Below, in pieces: positions 7,042 to 11,187 of a stretch of 11,187 nt of DNA. The notes beneath the pieces were generated by a model that saw only the letters and a program-made list of their open reading frames with translations, ran no database searches and was not told the origin of the DNA. The stretch comes from Akkermansia sp. (GTDB lineage: Bacteria > Verrucomicrobiota > Verrucomicrobiia > Verrucomicrobiales > Akkermansiaceae). A program made the position numbers and the translations under genes. The DNA is taken from positions 1 through 11,187 of the forward strand of contig JAIFNK010000308.1 in the NCBI GenBank assembly GCA_020047775.1, given 5' to 3'. How positions within the stretch are numbered: position 1 is the stretch's first letter; each line of letters starts with the position of its first letter.

Positions 7042-8159
7042 GCCCGCAGGGCCACGCCCGGTGATGTGTTGGCTGCTTTCCATGCGGGGTAGATACCGCA
7101 GGCCAATCCTACTAACAAGGCGATTCCCAGCGACGTCAGCAACAATTCCGGACCGACATAAGGTTCAAGGACACCCTTCAGCATCGGGCTCCGCGCCAAG
7201 CCGGTTAACATTCCCAACCCCGATACCACCCCACAAACGTAGCCGGCCAAGGCCAACGCGATGGACTCGACCATCACCATGAAAACGATTTGCCGGCGCC
7301 TCCAGCCGAGCGCCGAGAGCAGGCCGAGCTCCTGCGTGCGCTCGAACACGGACATCAACATCGTATTGAGAACCCCGAAAATTCCGGCGGTGATCGCCAA
7401 AAGCGAAGTCGCCCAACTCCCCGCGCGGATCATCCGGAAACTCCTGTTACTGGCGAGCGTTTCACTGGCCAGGGTGGCACGCAAGCCCGGGACTTCGGAT
7501 TCGATCCGGCGGCACAGCGCCCGCGCGGCGGTCTCGGTGACCATCGGTTTGAGTTGGACGTTCACGAAATTGATTTTTCCCGGGTAGCCAACGGCTTTTT
7601 GGAGCAAGGGCAACGCGAGGGTGATGCTTCCGTTCTCCACGACCGCACCACCATCGACGATTCCGACCACCGTGAATTCCTCCAGTTCGATCTGGATCTT
7701 GTCCCCGGGTTTCTTCCCTAACATCTCCGCTGCCGTGATGCCCAGGACCACCGCTTGCTCTTCACCATTCTGCGGCAGCCGTCCCCCGGTGACCTTGAGA
7801 TTGTTCCATCCGAAACCACTCCACTCGCGGCCTGACACCACTATCATCGACGAGTCCTCGATCGAAAGCTGCTGCCACAACACGCCCGTGGCGCGCTCAC
7901 ATTCCGCATAGGCCGCGATGCGGCCCGTGAGGTTCATGTCGATCAGGCCCGGCATGATACCGCTGCCCTTTCCACTCACGACGACGTCGGTTCCGCGGGC
8001 CTTCAGCCCTCGTGCCCACGATTTTTCCATCCCGGATGACAGGCCGACGATTGCGATGATCGCGGCGATGCCGGTCGCAACCCCCGCGGCGGTGAAAAAT
8101 GTCCGGAGCGGTCGCCGCAGCAGACCGCGGAGCGCCATGGTTGTTGTCGTAAGGGTCAT
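7038..8159 (-). CDS. MacB/FtsX-type ABC transporter permease
   Basis: This 373-residue inner-membrane permease has the MacB/LolE topology. An N-terminal helix (about 14-42, after RGLLRRPLRTFFT) is followed by a periplasmic MacB-PCD-like domain of about 200 residues. Three C-terminal helices follow, starting near TSLLAITAGIFGVLNTMLMS, continuing through VFERTQELGLLSALGWRRRQ, and ending with GIYPAWKAANTSPGVALRA. That C-terminal P..A......P..ALR signature is typical. Such permeases do not form a classic channel; they drive periplasmic mechanotransmission to move lipoproteins or small molecules. The gene begins 9 bases after the ATPase stop and overlaps the LolA-like gene, so the three act together. 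One permease gene is present, so a homodimer is expected. No clear Shine-Dalgarno sequence. Confidence 0.9.
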   Translation of the reverse strand: MTLTTTTMALRGLLRRPLRTFFTAAGVATGIAAIIAIVGLSSGMEKSWARGLKARGTDVVVSGKGSGIMPGLIDMNLTGRIAAYAECERATGVLWQQLSIEDSSMIVVSGREWSGFGWNNLKVTGGRLPQNGEEQAVVLGITAAEMLGKKPGDKIQIELEEFTVVGIVDGGAVVENGSITLALPLLQKAVGYPGKINFVNVQLKPMVTETAARALCRRIESEVPGLRATLASETLASNRSFRMIRAGSWATSLLAITAGIFGVLNTMLMSVFERTQELGLLSALGWRRRQIVFMVMVESIALALAGYVCGVVSGLGMLTGLARSPMLKGVLEPYVGPELLLTSLGIALLVGLACGIYPAWKAANTSPGVALRA

Positions 8160-8168
8160 GTCTGAAAT

Positions 8169-8888
8169 CTATAGCCCGCTCCCCCCGCGCACGGTATCTG
8201 AAACCACCATTCCATCCTTCATGCGGATTTCCCGGCGGGTGAAGGCCGCCACGACCGGGTCGTGCGTCACGACCAGGACCGTCAGGCCCTGCTCCCGGTG
8301 GATGCGCGAAAGTAGCTCCATGACGTCGTTCCCACTCTCGCTGTCGAGGTTTCCAGTCGGCTCATCCGCCAGCAACACCCTGGGTTGGTTCGCGAGGCTG
8401 CGCGCGATGGCGACCCGCTGGCGTTCGCCGCCGGACAACTTCGAGGGCATGTGATTCAATCGCTCCCCCAAGCCTACCGCGTGGAGAAGCTCTGTCGCCC
8501 GTCCCATTCGTTCCCGCTGGGTCGTCCGCGTTGCGAGCATCGGCATCAGGACGTTTTCCAGGGCGGTGAATGTCGGAAGGAGGTGAAAGGACTGGAAGAT
8601 GAACCCGATGTCACGCGAGCGATAGGCGCAGCTGTCGAAATTCCCGTCAACCGCGCTGCCGCGATAGGAGAATGATCCGCGACTCGGTTCCTCCAGTGTG
8701 CCGAGCATCTGGAGGAGCGTGGATTTTCCGCATCCACTCCTGCCCAGGATTGACACGAAATCCCCTTCATGGATCGTTAAATTGACCGATCGCAATGCCT
8801 GGATGCGACCGCCATCGTAATCCTTGGCGAGGTCTTCAATTTGATAGACGCACCCGCGCGATGGAGACGATGAACAGGGAAGTGTCAT
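8169..8888 (-). CDS. ABC transporter ATP-binding protein (LolD/MacB type)
   Basis: This 239-residue ATPase has all motifs of an active nucleotide-binding domain: Walker A GRSGCGKST (49-57), Q-loop FQ (98-99), signature LSGGERQRVAIARSL (151-165), Walker B VLLADEPTGNLD (171-182) and H-loop THD (208-210). The EPTGNLDSESG segment is typical of the LolD/MacB/FtsE group that pairs with FtsX-like permeases. It is the first gene of the minus-strand operon and would power the permease encoded 9 bases downstream. The ATG at 8888 gives a short extra N-terminus (about 13 residues, Ser/Pro-rich) before the first conserved strand, so a slightly later start is possible. Function confident; cargo unknown. 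Confidence 0.92.
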   Translation of the reverse strand: MTLPCSSSPSRGCVYQIEDLAKDYDGGRIQALRSVNLTIHEGDFVSILGRSGCGKSTLLQMLGTLEEPSRGSFSYRGSAVDGNFDSCAYRSRDIGFIFQSFHLLPTFTALENVLMPMLATRTTQRERMGRATELLHAVGLGERLNHMPSKLSGGERQRVAIARSLANQPRVLLADEPTGNLDSESGNDVMELLSRIHREQGLTVLVVTHDPVVAAFTRREIRMKDGMVVSDTVRGGSGL

Positions 8889-8913
8889 AGGGAAATGGTC
8901 CGGCGGGTGGCGG

Positions 8914-8943
8914 ACGCTATGGCCCGTAATCCGACCCGGTCAA
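8914..8943 (-). promoter_or_regulatory. Weak candidate promoter for the minus-strand ABC/IPK/UbiA operon
   Basis: On the minus strand, TTGACC (8943-8938, 5 of 6 matches) is followed by an 18-base spacer and TAGCGT (8919-8914, 3 of 6). Transcription would start about 20 bases before the ATG at 8888. Position is right, but the -10 is poor. Confidence 0.22.
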
Positions 8944-8951
8944 GCACTTCC

Positions 8952-8964
8952 CCGGCCAGGCCGG
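8952..8964. repeat. Short palindrome in the divergent intergenic region
   Basis: CCGGCC, one A, then GGCCGG forms a perfect inverted repeat of 6-base arms between the two divergent transcription units. It is not followed by a T-run, so it is not a terminator. It could be an operator, but short GC palindromes arise easily in GC-rich DNA. Confidence 0.3.
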
Positions 8965-9058
8965 CTTGTGGTCTGGAATTGTGGTTGACATCCCTCGGGC
9001 GCTTTGGTGACTCGGGAGCAGATGTTTTTAATGGTCAGATGCTTGAGTGAATGGCGAT

Positions 9059-9087
9059 TTCACATGGCTGTCGGCAAACAATAAAGT
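9059..9087 (+). promoter_or_regulatory. Candidate sigma-70-like promoter of the mfnB-like gene
   Basis: TTCACA (9059-9064, 5 of 6 matches to TTGACA), exactly 17 bases, then TAAAGT (9082-9087, 4 of 6 matches to TATAAT). It lies in the most AT-rich part of the 258-base divergent region (8889-9146). Predicted transcription start is near 9094, leaving about 50 bases of leader before the ATG at 9147. The rest of this region holds the small palindrome and a TTGACA at 8985-8990 without a matching -10; no gene is seen in it. Confidence 0.45.
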
Positions 9088-9146
9088 CCAAGTAAACAAC
9101 AGAATTCATGCCTCCAGTGAACCATACTTTCCCGTCGTCATATTTG

Positions 9147-9875
9147 ATGAAAGTCCTTATCAGTCCTACTTCGGTTGAAGAGGCGCACACCGTCAACCAG
9201 GCCGGCACGGACATTCTTGATATCAAGAATACAAAGGAGGGTTCGTTGGGGGCCCAGATGCCGTGGATCCTGCGGGATGTGGTGCGGGAGTTCGGCGGGC
9301 GGGACATGTTGATCAGCGCGACCCTCGGGGATCTCGTATTCAAACCGGGCACCGCCGCCCTCGCCGCTTTTGGTGCGGCCTCGTGCGGGGCGAATTACCT
9401 GAAAGCCGGGCTTTGGCAGATTGCAAATTACGAGGAGGCCCGTGAACTCATGGAAGCGGTTTTGAAAGCCACGCGGATGGTCAGCGATGATATCGTCGTC
9501 GTCGCGGCAGGATACGCCGACTACAAGCGGTTCGGCGGCCTCGACTACCGGACTCTGGTTAAAGCGGCGGCCGATAGCGGTTGCGATGCGGTGATGCTCG
9601 ATACATTGATCAAGGATGGCAAGGGTCTCTTTGACGCGCTGACGTTGGAGGAACTTGCGGAGTTCGTCAGCTTGGCGAAGGAGCACAAGCTTCTGGTCGC
9701 TTTGGCAGGCTCGGTCCAAATAGAACATCTCGCGGATCTCGCGTCCATCGGCACCGATATTGTGGGGATTCGTGGAGCGGTTTGCCCGAAGGCGGACCGC
9801 ACCAAGGGCATTCAGGAGCATCTGGTGCGCGAGTTCATGGCTGCTGCGTCGCTGTTACAGCCGCAGCCGGTCTGA
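9147..9875 (+). CDS. mfnB: MfnB-like (5-formylfuran-3-yl)methyl phosphate synthase
   Basis: This 242-residue TIM-barrel protein closely matches the archaeal MfnB family, which makes (5-formylfuran-3-yl)methyl phosphate (4-HFC-P) from two glyceraldehyde 3-phosphates, the first step of methanofuran synthesis. Conserved blocks are ISPTSVEEA (5-13), DIKNTKEGSLGA (25-36) with Schiff-base-type Lys27, SATLGD..FKPGTAALAA (57-74), NYLKAGL (83-89) with Lys86, VVAAGYAD (118-125), MLDTLIKDGK (150-159) with Lys156, VALAGS, and DIVGIRGAVC near the C-terminus. Start: ATG 9147 puts Lys27 and the first strand at the archaeal positions; an upstream in-frame ATG at 9108 would add 13 residues with no family character. 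No Shine-Dalgarno sequence precedes either. In bacteria the family is known from methylotrophs using methanofuran analogues, but no H4MPT or formyltransferase gene is visible here. Confidence 0.9.
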   Translation: MKVLISPTSVEEAHTVNQAGTDILDIKNTKEGSLGAQMPWILRDVVREFGGRDMLISATLGDLVFKPGTAALAAFGAASCGANYLKAGLWQIANYEEARELMEAVLKATRMVSDDIVVVAAGYADYKRFGGLDYRTLVKAAADSGCDAVMLDTLIKDGKGLFDALTLEELAEFVSLAKEHKLLVALAGSVQIEHLADLASIGTDIVGIRGAVCPKADRTKGIQEHLVREFMAAASLLQPQPV

Positions 9876-9897
9876 GCCGGGCCGGCTGTATTTTCCT
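9864..9897 (+). terminator. Possible intrinsic terminator or attenuator after mfnB
   Basis: CAGCCGG (9864-9870) can pair with CCGGCTG (9882-9888) across an 11-base loop, followed by the T-rich stretch TATTTTCCT. The hairpin straddles the mfnB stop codon. The stem is perfect but short and the T-run is interrupted, so partial read-through into the SDR gene at 9926 is likely. Confidence 0.4.
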
Positions 9898-9925
9898 TTC
9901 TATTTCGAAAGCCATCCGCCCCACC

Positions 9926-11187
9926 ATGAGGGATCCCAGAAACCCTTCTCTGCGCGGGAAGGTGGCGCTCGTCACTGGTGCTGCGGGAGGTATCGGGAAG
10001 GCCCTCGTGCATGGCTTGGTGAGGGAGGGGGCGACCGTTTTTGCCACGGATATCAATGATGAGGGATTAACCGGGGTTTGGCCGGCGACCCAGGTCCGGG
10101 TGGGCAATCTGGATGTCACCTCCTCCAAGGAATGGGACGCGGTAATCACGCGTGCCCGGACGGAGCTGGGCGAGATCGATTTGCTGTTCAATGTCGCGGG
10201 GATCATGCGCGCGGCCTGGGTGGAGGAAACCCCGTTGCCCGACATCGACGAAGTGATCGATGTGAACTTGAAAGGAGTGATCCACGGCACCCGCGCGGCC
10301 GCCTCCGTGATGGTGGCGGCGGGCGGAGGACATATCATCAATGTGTCCTCGTTGCTTGGATTGGCTCCGGGTCCGGGAATGTCGGTTTACTCCGGGGCGA
10401 AGTATGGAGTGCGTGGATTCACTCTGTCCGCAGCCCTGGAACTGGTCCATCACCAGGTCGCCGTGACTTTGGTATGCCCTGACCGCACCGATACCGGTCT
10501 GTTTGATTTCCCCAACGCCGACGGTCCTCAGGCATCGTTGGCCTACAGCGGCCCCCCCCCACTCACAGCGGAGCGGGTGGCGGAGCGGATTCTCAGGGAC
10601 GTGCCGGGAAAGAGACCGCTCATCTACAATGTCCCCCGGCACAGGGGCTTCATGACGCGGTGGGCGGAATTCCTGCCAAAACGGATGATGCGGGAAATGT
10701 TCGTGTTTCTCGCCGCACGCGGGACGAGGCGGCAGCGGCAGATGTTTCACTCCGCCTCGCCGGACGGGACACCCGAGGTGCCCCCTCGTGCGGAAACTCC
10801 CCACCGCCGATCCGAAAAATCAACCATCACCCGGCCTGCGCGAACCTGTCCGGAAGAGCACCCGGGTGACACGACAGCACCTCTGCAATCGGATGCGGAG
10901 GGAATCGAGCCGATGTACCAGCGTGCGCGACAGGCGGCGGAGTCGAATCGCCAAGTCACCGTCCGCGAGCGGCTTCAGGCATTGGCCAATCTCAAGCGGC
11001 ACATCGTCGAGCATCGGGATGACATCGCACGGCAGATTTCAGAAGCCACGGGGAAACCAACGCTGGAGGCACTGGTCCTGGAGGTCCTGCCGGTCCTGGC
11101 GGCGCTTCGCTACTATGAGCGGCGAGCGGAAAAAATCCTGGCGAGGCAGCGCGGGGAGAGATTGCCATTCCAGCTCAGAAAGCACTT
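9926..11187 (+). CDS. Short-chain dehydrogenase fused in frame to an aldehyde dehydrogenase (3' end outside window)
   Basis: From ATG 9926 the frame stays open to the window end (420 codons). Residues 1-272 are a classical SDR: TGAAGGIG (17-24, NAD(P) binding), Asp42 at the end of the second strand, NVAG (89-92), VNLKG (113-117) and the catalytic set Ser142, Tyr155, Lys159 (YSGAK). Asp42 suggests an NAD preference. Residues about 273-329 form a Pro/Arg/Thr-rich linker. From about 330 the sequence is the N-terminus of an aldehyde dehydrogenase: RERLQALANLKRHIVEHRDD, then ATGKPTLEALVLEVLPV and ALRYYERRAEKIL, resembling long-chain or apocarotenal-type ALDHs. The ALDH catalytic Cys and Glu lie beyond the window. 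A two-step oxidation, alcohol to aldehyde to acid, is inferred. A nine-C run (10552-10560) lies in the SDR C-terminal part. An internal ATG at 10913 preceded by GGAGGG might start a separate ALDH. Start lacks a Shine-Dalgarno sequence. Confidence 0.85.
   Translation, partial: MRDPRNPSLRGKVALVTGAAGGIGKALVHGLVREGATVFATDINDEGLTGVWPATQVRVGNLDVTSSKEWDAVITRARTELGEIDLLFNVAGIMRAAWVEETPLPDIDEVIDVNLKGVIHGTRAAASVMVAAGGGHIINVSSLLGLAPGPGMSVYSGAKYGVRGFTLSAALELVHHQVAVTLVCPDRTDTGLFDFPNADGPQASLAYSGPPPLTAERVAERILRDVPGKRPLIYNVPRHRGFMTRWAEFLPKRMMREMFVFLAARGTRRQRQMFHSASPDGTPEVPPRAETPHRRSEKSTITRPARTCPEEHPGDTTAPLQSDAEGIEPMYQRARQAAESNRQVTVRERLQALANLKRHIVEHRDDIARQISEATGKPTLEALVLEVLPVLAALRYYERRAEKILARQRGERLPFQLRKH

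Noticed and set aside
8985..8990. Perfect TTGACA in the divergent region as the mfnB promoter
   Set aside because: Hexamers 16-18 bases downstream (GTGACT, TGACTC, GACTCG) do not resemble TATAAT. The site at 9059-9087 is better.
9108..9146. Upstream ATG as the mfnB start
   Set aside because: The extra 13 residues have no counterpart in the family, and ATG 9147 places the conserved Lys exactly at residue 27.
9138..9821. Minus-strand frame of 227 codons opposite mfnB
   Set aside because: The plus strand matches MfnB throughout; the antisense frame has no support.
10067..10804. Minus-strand frame of 245 codons opposite the SDR
   Set aside because: The plus strand carries a complete set of SDR motifs; the antisense product looks random and rich in Arg, Gly and His.

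Overview
The window looks like chromosomal DNA from a GC-rich (by eye about 60%), Gram-negative bacterium. It encodes an outer-membrane-type lipoprotein, an MCE/Pqi lipid-transport protein and a LolA-like periplasmic protein. Most starts lack a clear Shine-Dalgarno sequence; one start has a perfect AAGGAGG. The mix of an MfnB-like furan synthase, an isopentenyl-phosphate-kinase-like protein and divergent isoprenoid synthases suggests the PVC group (Verrucomicrobiota or Planctomycetota). That placement is inference only; there is no rRNA or marker gene.

Layout. Plus strand, 1-2115: the 3' part of a pqiB-like triple-MCE protein followed by a pqiC-like lipoprotein. Plus strand, 2251-4427: two translationally coupled class I isoprenoid synthase homologues. 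The first has lost its aspartate-rich motifs (apparent pseudoenzyme). The second keeps the first motif (DDYID) but has a modified second one (GDNLD). Minus strand, 8888 down to 4428: a compact five-gene operon encoding a MacB/LolD-type ABC ATPase, a FtsX/MacB-type permease, a LolA-like periplasmic protein, an amino-acid-kinase-fold protein resembling isopentenyl phosphate kinase but lacking its catalytic His, and a UbiA-type membrane prenyltransferase. Four of these genes overlap or nearly touch. Plus strand, 9147 to the end: an MfnB-like (5-formylfuran-3-yl)methyl phosphate synthase with family lysines intact, then a short-chain dehydrogenase in one open frame with the N-terminus of an aldehyde dehydrogenase, which runs off the window.

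Working hypothesis (inference): the window encodes parts of a pathway that makes a prenylated lipid or quinone-like molecule and moves it across the envelope. The isoprenoid synthase pair would make a prenyl diphosphate, the kinase would make or recycle a diphosphate from a monophosphate, and UbiA would join the prenyl chain to an acceptor. The ABC/LolA-like set, perhaps with the Pqi proteins, would transport the product. MfnB offers a striking candidate building block, a furan aldehyde phosphate, and the SDR-ALDH protein could change its oxidation state. Nothing here shows that the two halves form one pathway, and the MfnB/SDR-ALDH genes have their own likely promoter.

No tRNA, rRNA, CRISPR array, transposase or integrase was seen. 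No gene-free stretch exceeds 300 bases; the largest is the divergent region 8889-9146.
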